A stretch of 64,000 nucleotides of DNA from Desulfohalobium retbaense DSM 5692 (GCF_000024325.1 NC_013223.1:310001-374000); one strand, 5' to 3'; positions 44,033 through 53,296 are shown, numbered from the stretch's first letter. Notes: generated from the sequence alone by a model not told the origin. Translations and numbers: made by a program.

Positions 44033-44832
44033 CTAGTTAGGCGAATAACCAAAGAAAGGATCAAGTTGATTTAATGCTTGGTCAACATACAATCGATCAT
44101 CCTCAGTTAGTTCTTCAGTGTAGCTTCCAATTTTTCCTTTACGAACCTTGAATGACTCAGGATCGGAGGGGTCGCCAGGTAAAAGTTCTCCTTGTTTTGA
44201 CAAGCAGGCGGTTTCTCTCTTTTGCATTTTTTCAAATGTGGCGTAGTCAATTGCTTTATTGAGAGAATTTGAGCACACAGGGTTGGAGCTTAAAAATTTA
44301 ATGGTGCTATATAAAGTATCATATATTTTAATTTTTAGTTCTTCATAGGAAAGGCAATGACACCATTGATGGCTTTCAAGTCGTTTTTTCCAGGTATTCA
44401 TTACATATATAATAGAGTAAATGCCATATGTAGGATGCCTAATAAACTCGCTCATGTTTAGATTTACACGCTTAGATGATCGTTTGGTTTTTTGATGAAA
44501 ATAAGAAACAATGACATCCCGAGGGTCCCTGTAAAGAAAGATAATTTTTTTACTTTTCGCTATATTGTCGGGCATGATGTATCGACCCTTAACTTTTTCG
44601 AAAAAATTAGCATTATTACGATGCTCAAAAAATTCATGAGTGTAAAAAAATTTTAATTTTTTAGAATTGTTATTTATATTTTCCTCATGATTAAGTGTGT
44701 TAAAATAATAGTCAAGAATCACACGGAGCCATGTTCTTCCAGATTTGCTTACAGAAATACGATTACATCAGAATCTTTAAATGACTTTATATGACGAGTG
44801 ACGTTCCAATTTATGAAATTAAGATGTAACAT
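44033..44832 (-). pseudogene. Second sulfotransferase, frameshifted near the N-terminus
   Basis: The intact part (229 codons from 44722) shows IIFLYRDPRDVIVSYFHQ (3'-phosphate site) and SFKVRKGKIGSYTEELTEDD (C-terminal PAPS motif), similar to the neighbouring sulfotransferase. Upstream, a frame starting at ATG 44832 with AGGAG at 44838-44842 reads MLHLNFINWNVTRHIKSF and then D-V-I-V before a stop, while the next frame reads S-V-S-K-S-G-R-T-W-L-R, the 5'-phosphosulfate loop. The two join if one base is restored near 44753-44763. It is either a recent inactivation or a sequencing error. Confidence 0.75.
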
Positions 44833-44986
44833 ATCTACTCCTGGATTTCAGAAAAAATGTACTTTAAAATTAAAAGTAAAAGTAGCATTATGGTTATTAA
44901 ATATATTTAAAAGTGAAAAAGCCTGTTCTTTTTTGCAGGTATAAATTCACAATAAATATCTGAAAAATATAGTAATCTTTATATAT

Positions 44987-46234
44987 TTAGAGAGTCTGTG
45001 GGATCTGGAGTTGTTTTTTAATATGGCTACCAGCAATTACTCCACATAATGTAAATGTTAATGTGCTCGGCAGGGGGCTATAAAGGTCCATATTTACTTG
45101 GTAATGCACAAGTGAGGTTATTAAAGCAAGTGCTGAAGCTATAGATGTCATTGAAAATCGATTAAAGCCATAAAATATAATTGAACAAAAAAATAATGTA
45201 ATTGCTAAAGTTCCAAATATACCTGTTTCGAGAAGAAAATGTAAAAAGAAATTGTGAGCATTTTTGTCACTAGATTTGACAAGAGGGAATTTTTTCTGAA
45301 GTTTTTTATTATTTTTGTAAATATGGTATTGCTTTTCATATGTATTGCGAAAGTTTTCAAATCCATTTCCTGAAAAAGGTTTGTCGAGAAAGGATTTGAA
45401 AGACGCGTACCATAAAAAAAAGCGCATTCTTAAAGATTTATCTTTTTCTGTTGCAGTGAATGTTTGGATAATCTCATTTTTAGTTCTGATTCCCTGTGGG
45501 GTTTTAAATAGGATGATACTGAAAGAAAACGCAATTAATATAAAAATTAAAATGTGCTTAGAATTAAGTTTAGCATGATAGAAGTAGTATATTGAGGCAC
45601 TTAAGGCGCATCCGCCGATAACTCCACGAGAGGTTGTTTTTATTAGCATAAAAGCGGAGGCTAAAAATGCAAGAAAGTGAAAAAATTTTAGCCCATAACT
45701 TTTAGATTGAGTAAGAAAAACAATATTTATAATTGACGTAGCTCCAAATACTAGTGCCAGGTGTAGGTAGTTGAAGTCAAAAAGGTTTTGAAAGTAAATA
45801 TGTGAATTTTGGTTTTCTTCGGCTATGTTTAGGAAAAACAATAAATTTGAAATTATAAAAAATAAAAAAACTGAAATTATAAGAGAGTATAGTATGTATT
45901 TTTCTTTATCTTTGAGTATTATTGATGCGGTGATTGTAAGGTAAAAAGTTATCGCCCAGTTTAAGACTTCATCCAGGTTTGTAAGGCTGATGTTGTTGGT
46001 TTGTAAACTTATAAATACAAAAAAAGAAAATGCCAATAAGAGGTAAGTGAATGTGTTTTTAATTAAATACGATATTATTTTTGAGTTTTTGTAGAGTATT
46101 ATTGCAAATAAAAATAGTAGTATGTATCTTGTTTTTTCTATTCCGTGATACCAAAATGGAATAATAGAAAAGCTAATTAAAAAAAATGATACGTAAACAG
46201 GTTCTATATAGTTGTTTTTGAAAATATTACGCAT
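44987..46234 (-). CDS. O-antigen ligase/polymerase family membrane protein
   Basis: A 415-aa protein with ten or more hydrophobic helices and a large external loop. SRGVIGGCALSASI, LDKPFSGNGFENFRNTY and DKNAHNFFLHFLLETGIFG are the Wzy_C/WaaL signature segments (Arg, Gly-x-Gly and His-Asn). It joins or polymerises undecaprenyl-linked glycan at the periplasmic face. The ATG at 46234 follows the GT4 stop by 4 bases, suggesting coupling. Ligase and polymerase cannot be told apart. Confidence 0.82.
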   Translation of the reverse strand: MRNIFKNNYIEPVYVSFFLISFSIIPFWYHGIEKTRYILLFLFAIILYKNSKIISYLIKNTFTYLLLAFSFFVFISLQTNNISLTNLDEVLNWAITFYLTITASIILKDKEKYILYSLIISVFLFFIISNLLFFLNIAEENQNSHIYFQNLFDFNYLHLALVFGATSIINIVFLTQSKSYGLKFFHFLAFLASAFMLIKTTSRGVIGGCALSASIYYFYHAKLNSKHILIFILIAFSFSIILFKTPQGIRTKNEIIQTFTATEKDKSLRMRFFLWYASFKSFLDKPFSGNGFENFRNTYEKQYHIYKNNKKLQKKFPLVKSSDKNAHNFFLHFLLETGIFGTLAITLFFCSIIFYGFNRFSMTSIASALALITSLVHYQVNMDLYSPLPSTLTFTLCGVIAGSHIKKQLQIPQTL

Positions 46235-46238
46235 TATT

Positions 46239-47354
46239 TTATCGTTTCATTTGTTGGTTTTTTGATAGTAATTTGTTGTATAGTTGTATTGTTTTGTAGT
46301 GCATGTTGTTTAAGCTGAATTCATTTATAAATTTATCGTAGGTGTTCAGTCTTTTTTCTAGTGCTCTATGGATGTTTAAAGATGGTTTTTCTTCTTCATT
46401 GATGAAAGTGATGTTGTTGTAGTATTGTTTGAGTTCGGTCAAGGGCTCTGTTTTTCTGGCAAGAATTGGGACTTTAAATGAACAAGCTTCAAGGGCAACT
46501 CCCGACATACCTTCAGCGCCAGGTTCTGATGTGAAAAGCAAGAGGTCTATAGATTCGTAGAACTTGGAAACATTACTTTGAGTTCCGTAAAAAATTATGT
46601 TCCCTGTTTTTTCTGCTTTTGCTATAATATTTTCGTAGTGTTTTTTTTCTGGGCCGTCACCGATAACAAGAAATACAAAATCGCTAGAATGGTGTAGCGC
46701 ATTTAATGCAAAGTCTATAAAAAAATCTAATCCTTTTCCTTTGCCTATGCGACCTATAAAAGCTATCGCTTTTTTTTCTGGGGGAATATTGAGTTCTTTA
46801 CGATATTTGCGTTTATTGGTTGTATGGTTTGGAATTTCTATTCCGTTATGTAGTATTTTTAGCTTTTTGTTGGAAATTTTTGTTTTCTTTTGAAAATAAT
46901 CGAGTGATTCTTTAGACACAAAAAGGATTTTGTCAGTAAACATTCGATGAACCATTGACTCTAAACAAATTTGTTTTTTTCTTTGAATCGAATTTTTGGC
47001 ATACCAGTGGTAATTTTTGCGATGAACCTGTGCTATTTTTACTGGTGTTTTTGCCAGCGCACCTGCTAGTATGCCGGGGATGTTGGCTCCCAAAGAGTGA
47101 GTATGGATTATATCTGTATTATGTGATTGCAGCTTCTTCTTTAATTTGATAATATCTTTAATGTTGGTTTTTGATTTTATTGGATGAAAAAAAGTATTTA
47201 CCCCTAAGTTGGGTAGCTTCTCATAATAGTATCCTTTTTCTTTATATGTAATACATGTGACTTTGTGTTCTTCGGCAAGGAGCGGGAGTAGAGTAAATAA
47301 GCGTTTTTGAACGCCGCCAATATTAAGGTTGTTGGTAAGTCTGCAAATGTTCAT
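46239..47354 (-). CDS. Glycosyltransferase family 4
   Basis: A 371-aa GT-B enzyme: RLTNNLNIGGVQKRLFTLLPLLAEEH is the usual N-terminal segment, IAFIGRIGKGKGLDFFIDFALN starts the nucleotide-sugar domain, and FTSEPGAEGMSGVALEACSFKVPILAR is the E-x7-E signature. Acts at the inner membrane on a lipid-linked glycan. AT-rich. Its start overlaps the end of msbA by 32 bases, unusual across a composition boundary. Confidence 0.88.
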   Translation of the reverse strand: MNICRLTNNLNIGGVQKRLFTLLPLLAEEHKVTCITYKEKGYYYEKLPNLGVNTFFHPIKSKTNIKDIIKLKKKLQSHNTDIIHTHSLGANIPGILAGALAKTPVKIAQVHRKNYHWYAKNSIQRKKQICLESMVHRMFTDKILFVSKESLDYFQKKTKISNKKLKILHNGIEIPNHTTNKRKYRKELNIPPEKKAIAFIGRIGKGKGLDFFIDFALNALHHSSDFVFLVIGDGPEKKHYENIIAKAEKTGNIIFYGTQSNVSKFYESIDLLLFTSEPGAEGMSGVALEACSFKVPILARKTEPLTELKQYYNNITFINEEEKPSLNIHRALEKRLNTYDKFINEFSLNNMHYKTIQLYNKLLSKNQQMKR

Positions 47355-49125
47355 TCTTTTGTCTTTCGTTGTTTTTAAACTGCATGTTGTAAAGTCTTTG
47401 ATATAAATAACACCTTTGGATCAGGATGCTATGCGGTGCTTGATCGATGACTTTGCCGTCCTGCATGACGATGATCCGATCGGCCTTGAGAACCGTGGAC
47501 AGCCTGTGGGCGATGACCAGGCTGGTGCGGTGCTGCATGAGGTTTTCAAGGGCCTGCTGCACGATGCGCTCGGACTCTGTATCCAGGGCGCTGGTGGCTT
47601 CGTCGAGAATGAGCAGGTCCGGATCTTTGAGCAGGGCCCGGGCGATTGCGATGCGCTGGCGCTGGCCGCCGGAGAGTTTGACGCCCCGCTCGCCTATAAT
47701 GGTCTCGTATCCATTTGGCAAGTTCGAGATAAAATCATGGGCGTAGGCGGCTTGAGCGGCTTTTTCCAGCTTGCTCGGATCGATATCTTCCTGACCGTAG
47801 GCGATGTTGTCCCGGATGGAGGCATTGAAAAGGAAGTTGTCCTGGGAGACAATGCCCAGATTGCGGCGCAGGCTGGCCAGTGTGTAATCCTGGACGGGAT
47901 GGCCATTGAGGACAATTTGCCCCTCTGTCGGATCGTGAAAGCGGGGGATAAGGTTGATCAGGGTTGATTTGCCCCCGCCGCTGGGCCCGACGATAGCTAT
48001 CTGTTCCCCTGGTTCGATCCTGAAGGTCACATGCTCAAGAGCAGGTGTTGCACTGTCGGGGTAATGGAATGTCACGTTTTCAAAGGCGAGCCCCTGGAAT
48101 GGAGGAGCGTACTCAATGCGTCCGCTCTGTTCCTCGCAGATTTGAGGATTGTCCAGGATGTCGAATATTCGTTCTGCGGCGGCGAGGGCTTTTTGGATCG
48201 TCAGGTTGGCTTTGTTCAGTTTTTTGACCGGATCATAGAGCATGATCAGCGCGGTCATGAAGGAAAAAAATGTACCCGGGGTGGAGGCGCCTTCAATAAC
48301 TTGCTTGCCCCCATACCAGACCACCAGGCCCATTCCCAGCGCGCCGATGGTTTCCATAATTGGCGAAGACATCTCGTTGTAGACCACCTGCCTGGTGGCA
48401 ATGGAGACCAAACGGCTGTTTTCAGCTTCAAAGCGTTTCGCTTCCCGGCGTTCCATGGCAAAGGCTTTGACGACTTTGACGCCGCTGAAAATCTCTTGGA
48501 GAAATGTCGAGATATTGGAGATCTTGGCTTGGTTGCGGCGGCCGAGTTTGCGGATCTTGCGGCCGAAAAAATAAAACGGGTACATGGCCAGGGGGAGCAC
48601 AAAGATAGCTATGCTGGCCAGAAATGGGTCGCGGTAGAAAACAACGATCAAAAGGCCGACCATCGTCAACACTTCCCGTGACAGGGTGACCAAGGCCGGG
48701 AGGCTGGAGCGGACCTGGGTCACGTCGTTGAGGATTCGGGCCATGAGGTTGCCGACCTGGTTGTCGTCGAAAAACCGCACCGGGAGACAAAGCATCTTGT
48801 CGTAAAGCTGTTGTCGCAGTTTTTCCAGGACTTTCAGGCCGGTGACGTTCATTTCGTAGTTTTGCAGAAAGCGGGCCGCGCCTTTGAGCAGGAAAACTCC
48901 GACGATGAGGGCTGGGATGAGAGCCAGAGCGGTTTTGTCCTTGGCGATGAAGATGTCGTCCAGGGCTGGCTTGACCAGAAACGCAGTCGCCCCAGAACAG
49001 GCGGCGACGACGATCATGGCCAACATGGCCAGGACGATCCGGACCTTGTACGGCGCAAAATAGGAAAATGTGCGTTTGGCGAGTTGCCAACTGCTTGAGG
49101 TTTCCGGTTGGTCTTGGAGTTTCAT
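47323..49125 (-). CDS. msbA: MsbA-type lipid flippase ABC transporter
   Basis: A 600-aa half-transporter with six N-terminal helices (to ~residue 320) and a nucleotide-binding domain: VGPSGGGKSTLINLI (Walker A), VKLSGGQRQRIAIARALLKDPDLLILDEATSALD (signature and Walker B), LVIAHRLSTVLKADRI (switch His). It flips lipid A-core or a related lipid across the inner membrane. The last ~25 codons (HSILIQRCYLYQRLYNMQF...) are AT-rich and longer than usual, as if replaced by the cassette. No Shine-Dalgarno is seen before the ATG; instead an 8-base repeat array lies upstream. Confidence 0.93.
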   Translation of the reverse strand: MKLQDQPETSSSWQLAKRTFSYFAPYKVRIVLAMLAMIVVAACSGATAFLVKPALDDIFIAKDKTALALIPALIVGVFLLKGAARFLQNYEMNVTGLKVLEKLRQQLYDKMLCLPVRFFDDNQVGNLMARILNDVTQVRSSLPALVTLSREVLTMVGLLIVVFYRDPFLASIAIFVLPLAMYPFYFFGRKIRKLGRRNQAKISNISTFLQEIFSGVKVVKAFAMERREAKRFEAENSRLVSIATRQVVYNEMSSPIMETIGALGMGLVVWYGGKQVIEGASTPGTFFSFMTALIMLYDPVKKLNKANLTIQKALAAAERIFDILDNPQICEEQSGRIEYAPPFQGLAFENVTFHYPDSATPALEHVTFRIEPGEQIAIVGPSGGGKSTLINLIPRFHDPTEGQIVLNGHPVQDYTLASLRRNLGIVSQDNFLFNASIRDNIAYGQEDIDPSKLEKAAQAAYAHDFISNLPNGYETIIGERGVKLSGGQRQRIAIARALLKDPDLLILDEATSALDTESERIVQQALENLMQHRTSLVIAHRLSTVLKADRIIVMQDGKVIDQAPHSILIQRCYLYQRLYNMQFKNNERQKNEHLQTYQQP

Positions 49126-49142
49126 GGTATATGCTATTTTGT

Positions 49143-49199
49143 GATTGGGGAATTGAGGTATTGAGGAATCCAGGAATTCAAGAATTCAAGGATTCGGGG
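49143..49199 (-). repeat. AATYCCTC-type repeats upstream of msbA
   Basis: About six degenerate 8-base units, reading on the coding (minus) strand as AATTCCTGG, ATTCCTC, AATACCTC, AATTCCCC. The same pyrimidine-type orientation relative to the gene is seen at 34764 and 53250. The rest of the 49126-49337 gap shows no gene or terminator. Confidence 0.75.
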
Positions 49200-49337
49200 A
49201 TGTAAGCATTGGGGGATCCAGGATTTGGAGGACGAGACAATCCTGTCGATTGAGTCGTTCCCTCACGGTTTTTTCTAGGAGAAATTTCGTGGCAACGTTG
49301 CGATCGCACCCAGCAAAGGCCTACTCGAGCACTTGTC

Positions 49338-50306
49338 TTACAGCGAACCGTTTTTATACGTCAGTCCGGCGCTTGGGGCGAAGCGCATGAGCCTCAGTCG
49401 GCTCTTAAGCCAGGACAGGGATTTGCGCGGCGAAACCGAGAGTCTTCCGATACGCATGGGGTTCGTTCCCCGTTCGACTCGACCTCGCTCAAGGGTCAGG
49501 GCGGCCTGGAATCCGGTGTCTTTCAAAGCCCTTTCCGCCACCTGATCGTATTCTCCCCACGGCCAACAAAAGATGTCCAGCGGTTGTTTAAGGATCGCTT
49601 CCAAGCGCGTCTTGCAGCGGGTGAAATCCTCACGGCAGAAGCGGTAGCGTTCCTGCTCGCTGCGGCTCGTCCACCGGATACCCTTTTGCGTTTCTTGCGG
49701 CCACCAGCCGCTATGCGCATAAGCGCTCCCGCCTTTGGGGCAGGGAAGGTCTTCATACGTGACGTCCCGCCCGTAGACAAGGTGTGCCCCCCAGTGGATT
49801 TCTCGGGCTTGGGGCCGGGGAGCCGTCTCATGGAAACAAAAGGCGTGGCGGGCTGAATGGGGTAGGACATCCATGCCGTGGGTGTGCGCCAGATGATAGA
49901 GTTCTGTGGTTGTGCAGAATTGGCTCGTATCGCCCAGGACCGTAGCTTGATAGAAGCTCTGGGCGCCTCCGAGAAGGTGCGGTATCTCTTCAGTGCGGCG
50001 TGCCGGGCCATCGCTGCTAAAATCGCTGCAGACGAAAAACGAGGCCCGCATTCCTCGCTGTTGAAGGAGCGGGAGGGCATAAAGCCAGTTGCTGACATGA
50101 CCGTCGTCAAAGGTGATGCCCACAGCCGGGCGCTTCAGCCGGGTGGTGCCAGTGACGATGTCCACGATCTCGCGCGTGGTGAGCGTGGCGAATCCCATGT
50201 CCCGGATACAATCGAGATGGGCGGCCAACTGCGCCTGGTCGTGTCCATCCGGGCCGCACGTGTTGTGGTAGCAGAGAATGGGGATGGAGCGCCACGTTAT
50301 CGGCAT
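49338..50306 (-). CDS. NodB-type polysaccharide deacetylase
   Basis: A 322-aa carbohydrate esterase family 4 protein. IPILCYHNTCG starts the fold, VGITFDDGHVSNWLYALPLLQQRGMRASFFV carries the catalytic Asp pair, and LPHSARHAF supplies the H-x3-H metal site; WPWGEYDQVAERALKDTGFQAALTLE is motif 4-5. No signal peptide is evident, so it is probably cytoplasmic-side or unusually exported. It removes acetyl groups from a glycan. Its start overlaps the stop of the GT4 gene by 10 bases, so the two are translationally coupled. Confidence 0.87.
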   Translation of the reverse strand: MPITWRSIPILCYHNTCGPDGHDQAQLAAHLDCIRDMGFATLTTREIVDIVTGTTRLKRPAVGITFDDGHVSNWLYALPLLQQRGMRASFFVCSDFSSDGPARRTEEIPHLLGGAQSFYQATVLGDTSQFCTTTELYHLAHTHGMDVLPHSARHAFCFHETAPRPQAREIHWGAHLVYGRDVTYEDLPCPKGGSAYAHSGWWPQETQKGIRWTSRSEQERYRFCREDFTRCKTRLEAILKQPLDIFCWPWGEYDQVAERALKDTGFQAALTLERGRVERGTNPMRIGRLSVSPRKSLSWLKSRLRLMRFAPSAGLTYKNGSL

Positions 50307-51427
50307 AGTGCGGTCTCGATCAGTTCGGTGTAGGCTTCCAGGCCGGCACGGATATGATTGGGCCAGGCAAACGCGTTCCGGCGGGGCTCAGCGCAGAGGC
50401 GTCGCAAGGTTCGAGCTAAGTTCTGTGTATCGTGGGGATCTTTGATGGTGTTTTCCGGATCCAGGAAAACACTGCTGCCATTTGCAGAGCTCGACAGGGT
50501 CGGTATGCCGCAGCGTAAGGCTTCCAGGACTGCATTGGAGCAGGCGTCGTAAAAGGTCGGCAGGGCAAAGGCGTCCAGGCAGTTGTAAAATCCGGTCATG
50601 TCTTCTACTCGGCCGAGGAAGGTTACCCGGTGCGCGACCCCGAGACGCTGGGCCTGTTTGCGATACCGGTCCGGATTGCGATCGCCAGCCACGAGAAGAT
50701 GGTGGGAATCCGGCAATTGCGCCAGGGCGGCAATGAGGCAGCCGACCCCTTTGAGTGCGAAATTTGTCCCAGCAGTGCCGATATAGATCATGTCTGGCGC
50801 AAGCCCGCGTTGTTGCCGTTCAGCCCTCTGCTTGGCGCGGGGATACGGTTCGAAAGCGGTCAGATCTGGCTGATTATAGATAACCTGGATGCGGCTTGTG
50901 TCAAACGAAGGGTAGGCCTCCTGGACCCAATCGACGAGTTTGTCGGAGACAGCCACAAAATGGGACGTCGTCCGCATCTGGCGGCGCTCGATGCAATTGA
51001 TCAGCCGGTTGGCCGGAGCAGTTTTCCGGCGCAGCATTTTCCACGTCCGAGCCATACCCGGGTCGTAGGCTTGTTTGGACAGACGCCAGAATACGGGCAG
51101 CGGCCCGCCGCTCAAACGTAAGACATCCTGGTTCCAGGTCTTGCCCATGCTCAAGGTGAGGTCGTAGTTCCCTGCCCGGCGCTGCCGTTCTGCCGCCATG
51201 GCATACCAGAGGATCTTGCCGCTGCGGCAGAGCCCCTTGCGACCAACCACCCTGGGGGTCACGCCTTGGGGCGCTTCTGATTCCTGCCGGGCGCAGATAA
51301 AGTCCACGTCAAACCCGGTTTGACCCAAATGGTTGGCTAAGCGCGAGGCAAAACGTTCCGCCCCGCCGTAGCGGCTCAGTCTGGGGAGCATGAGAGCGAT
51401 ACGTTGAGGCGATGTACCGGAAAGCAT
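50297..51427 (-). CDS. Glycosyltransferase family 4
   Basis: A 376-aa GT-B enzyme. RIALMLPRLSRYGGAERFASRLANHLGQTGFDVDFI is the N-terminal acceptor-side domain; YIGTAGTNFALKGVGCLIAAL and FALPTFYDACSNAVLEALRCGIPTLSS form the donor side with the E-x7-E-like motif (here with D at the first place). Similar to LPS-core glucosyltransferases (WaaG-like). The ATG at 51427 is preceded by AGGAT; the ATG at 51490 would add a Cys-rich leader and was not chosen. Coupled to the deacetylase. Confidence 0.87.
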   Translation of the reverse strand: MLSGTSPQRIALMLPRLSRYGGAERFASRLANHLGQTGFDVDFICARQESEAPQGVTPRVVGRKGLCRSGKILWYAMAAERQRRAGNYDLTLSMGKTWNQDVLRLSGGPLPVFWRLSKQAYDPGMARTWKMLRRKTAPANRLINCIERRQMRTTSHFVAVSDKLVDWVQEAYPSFDTSRIQVIYNQPDLTAFEPYPRAKQRAERQQRGLAPDMIYIGTAGTNFALKGVGCLIAALAQLPDSHHLLVAGDRNPDRYRKQAQRLGVAHRVTFLGRVEDMTGFYNCLDAFALPTFYDACSNAVLEALRCGIPTLSSSANGSSVFLDPENTIKDPHDTQNLARTLRRLCAEPRRNAFAWPNHIRAGLEAYTELIETALCR

Positions 51428-51499
51428 AGAAAGATCCTGAGGTGAAGGCGTTGGCTTGCAACAGCTACAGGGGCGATGGGGGTTTTGCATCAGAGTGCG

Positions 51500-53233
51500 T
51501 CAATTTGAATTTGCAGCCTCCCTATCATGGGGGAGCCGCCAGTCCTTGATGTCCAGGTCGATGGACGTCAGCCCCTGATAATGGTTCAGGCGTGGGGTGA
51601 AGGCCAGTTGAACCGTTTCTCCCTGGATTGAGGGGGTCAGGGCCTCGGCCTGGCGCCACGCTTTGCCGGTCAGGACGATGCCTGATTTCGGGTCCTGCAA
51701 TTGCAAGCTGACATGCTTTTTGCCGAAGACGTTGTGTTTTTGGACCTGGAGCGGTTCTGAGCAGAAGACGGGCTGGGGGTTGCCCATGCCGAAGGGTTGC
51801 AAGAGTTCGATCTCCCGAATCAGGTCAAGATCAATTTGCCCAAAGGGAATGTGCCCGTCCAGTTTGAGCCGGGGCAGCGGCTCCGCTCCGCCGAGTTGTT
51901 TGCTAATAGCCTGGGAAAACCGTTGCGTAAAGGGCTTCAGATTGGCCTCGGTCAGGCTGAGTCCTGCAGCCTGGGGATGGCCACCGAACCCGGCCAGCAG
52001 ATCCGCGCATTCGGTCAGCGCGGCGTGGAGATCCACATCCACGATGCTCCGGCCCGATCCTTTCCAATACCCGTTGTGGCGGGTCAAGAGGATCGTCGGC
52101 CGATAAAACCGTTCCACGACCCTCGAGGCCACGATACCGATGATGCCTTGGTGCCACTGCGCGTCAGCCAGGACCAGGCCCTCGGTGACACCGCGCTCCT
52201 CCACCTGGGTCACAGCCTGCTCCAGGATGCCGTCTTCACAGGTTCGCCGTTCCTGATTGGCGGCCTCGAGTTTGGCGGCCAGGGGTTGGGCGGTGGCCAA
52301 ATCCGGAGCCAGGAGAAGATCAAGGGCCTCTGTAGCCGAGCCCATCCGCCCGGCCGCGTTAATCCGCGGGGCGAGCCCGAAGGCGACCTGCCCGGCACCG
52401 ATCGGGGCCTTGCCGGGCAGCCTGCTGGCTTCTTTCAAGGCGTAGATCCCCGGACGGGATCCTTCGCTGAGGAGTAACAGGCCGTTTTTGGCCACAATTC
52501 GGTTTTGGCCCCTGAGGCTGACCACGTCGGCAATGGTTCCCAGGGCGACGAGGTCAAGTGAGGGCCGCAGGTCGGACGGCGTCCCCGGCAGCAGCCGGTT
52601 GAGCGCGGCCATGAGGAAAAACGCGGTGCCCACCCCGGCAAGCTCCGGACAGGGGCATGCGTCGACACAGGGGTTCACGATGGCATCGGCGGGCGGCAGA
52701 GTGGCATGGGGCTGGTGGTGGTCGGAAACCACGACGCGCATCCCCAATTCCTTGGCTCTGGTGATGGCCTCCAGGTCGCCCATGCCGCAGTCCACGGTCA
52801 AAAGGGCTCGGACACCCTGGTCATAGAGAGCTTCGATCCCAGCCGTGTTCAGTCCGTAGCCGTCCTCCATGCGGTTCGGGAGATGGGGAAGGACTGCATA
52901 GCCGCGTCCGCGCAGGATCTCCGTGACCAGGGCCGTAGCGGTAATGCCGTCCACGTCGTAATCGCCCCAGACGGCCAATGGTCCTGTGTCCTGTTCCAAG
53001 GCAGCAGCCAGCACCGCGGCCGCCTCGTTCAGGCCGGACCACGTGTGTGGCGGTGCCAGATGGCGCAGTCCCGGACTGAGGAAAACGTCCATTTCCTGCG
53101 GACTCGACAGGCCGCGTTGCCAGAGGAGATCGCAGAGAAACGGCGATATCTCGAGCTGCTTGGCCCAGGTGCTGAACTCTGCAGTTTTTTCGCTAGCGGG
53201 CTGTTCTCGGAAAATCCATTGGGTGTTGGGCAT
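51500..53233 (-). CDS. recJ: Single-stranded-DNA-specific exonuclease RecJ
   Basis: A 577-aa 5'-3' ssDNA exonuclease of the DHH family used in recombination and mismatch repair. AVWGDYDVDGITATALV (motif I), LTVDCGMGD (II), VVSDHHQPHATLPPADAIVNP (III, DHH), and SGRSIVDVDLHAALTECADLLAGFGGHPQAAGLSL (DHHA1) are present; the C-terminal OB-like part is QVFCSEPLQVQKHNVFGKKH. Length is as usual. No Shine-Dalgarno is visible before the ATG at 53233; an 8-base repeat array is 17 bases upstream. Confidence 0.95.
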   Translation of the reverse strand: MPNTQWIFREQPASEKTAEFSTWAKQLEISPFLCDLLWQRGLSSPQEMDVFLSPGLRHLAPPHTWSGLNEAAAVLAAALEQDTGPLAVWGDYDVDGITATALVTEILRGRGYAVLPHLPNRMEDGYGLNTAGIEALYDQGVRALLTVDCGMGDLEAITRAKELGMRVVVSDHHQPHATLPPADAIVNPCVDACPCPELAGVGTAFFLMAALNRLLPGTPSDLRPSLDLVALGTIADVVSLRGQNRIVAKNGLLLLSEGSRPGIYALKEASRLPGKAPIGAGQVAFGLAPRINAAGRMGSATEALDLLLAPDLATAQPLAAKLEAANQERRTCEDGILEQAVTQVEERGVTEGLVLADAQWHQGIIGIVASRVVERFYRPTILLTRHNGYWKGSGRSIVDVDLHAALTECADLLAGFGGHPQAAGLSLTEANLKPFTQRFSQAISKQLGGAEPLPRLKLDGHIPFGQIDLDLIREIELLQPFGMGNPQPVFCSEPLQVQKHNVFGKKHVSLQLQDPKSGIVLTGKAWRQAEALTPSIQGETVQLAFTPRLNHYQGLTSIDLDIKDWRLPHDREAANSN

Positions 53234-53249
53234 TGTTGTATTGTATTTA

Positions 53250-53296
53250 GGGATTGAAGAATTGAGTAATTCAGGAATTGGGAAATTGGAAGATTA
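53250..53296 (-). repeat. AATYCCTC-type repeats upstream of recJ
   Basis: On the coding strand the units read AATTCCTG, AATTACTC, AATTCTTC, AATCCCTA. It is inverted relative to the larger array at 53428-53523, so the two could pair in an RNA reading from pyrF to recJ. The bases between them (53300-53427) are AT-rich and hold no gene. Confidence 0.75.

Larger units (their letters stand above)
42845..47430. other. AT-rich glycan cassette
   Basis: Base use changes visibly from GC-rich to AT-rich near 42850 and back near 47410-47430. The block holds two sulfotransferase genes, an O-antigen ligase/polymerase-like gene and a GT4 gene, with two empty AT-rich gaps (43826-44032 and 44833-44986). Both edges lie within coding sequence of conserved flanking genes (pglB 5' end, msbA 3' end). 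No transposase, integrase or direct-repeat boundary is visible, so gain by homologous recombination between flanks is the simplest reading. Confidence 0.75.

Noticed and set aside
44880-44970. Terminator of the O-antigen ligase-like gene
   Set aside because: CCTG/CAGG with a T-run on the minus strand is only a 4-5 bp stem, too weak to list.
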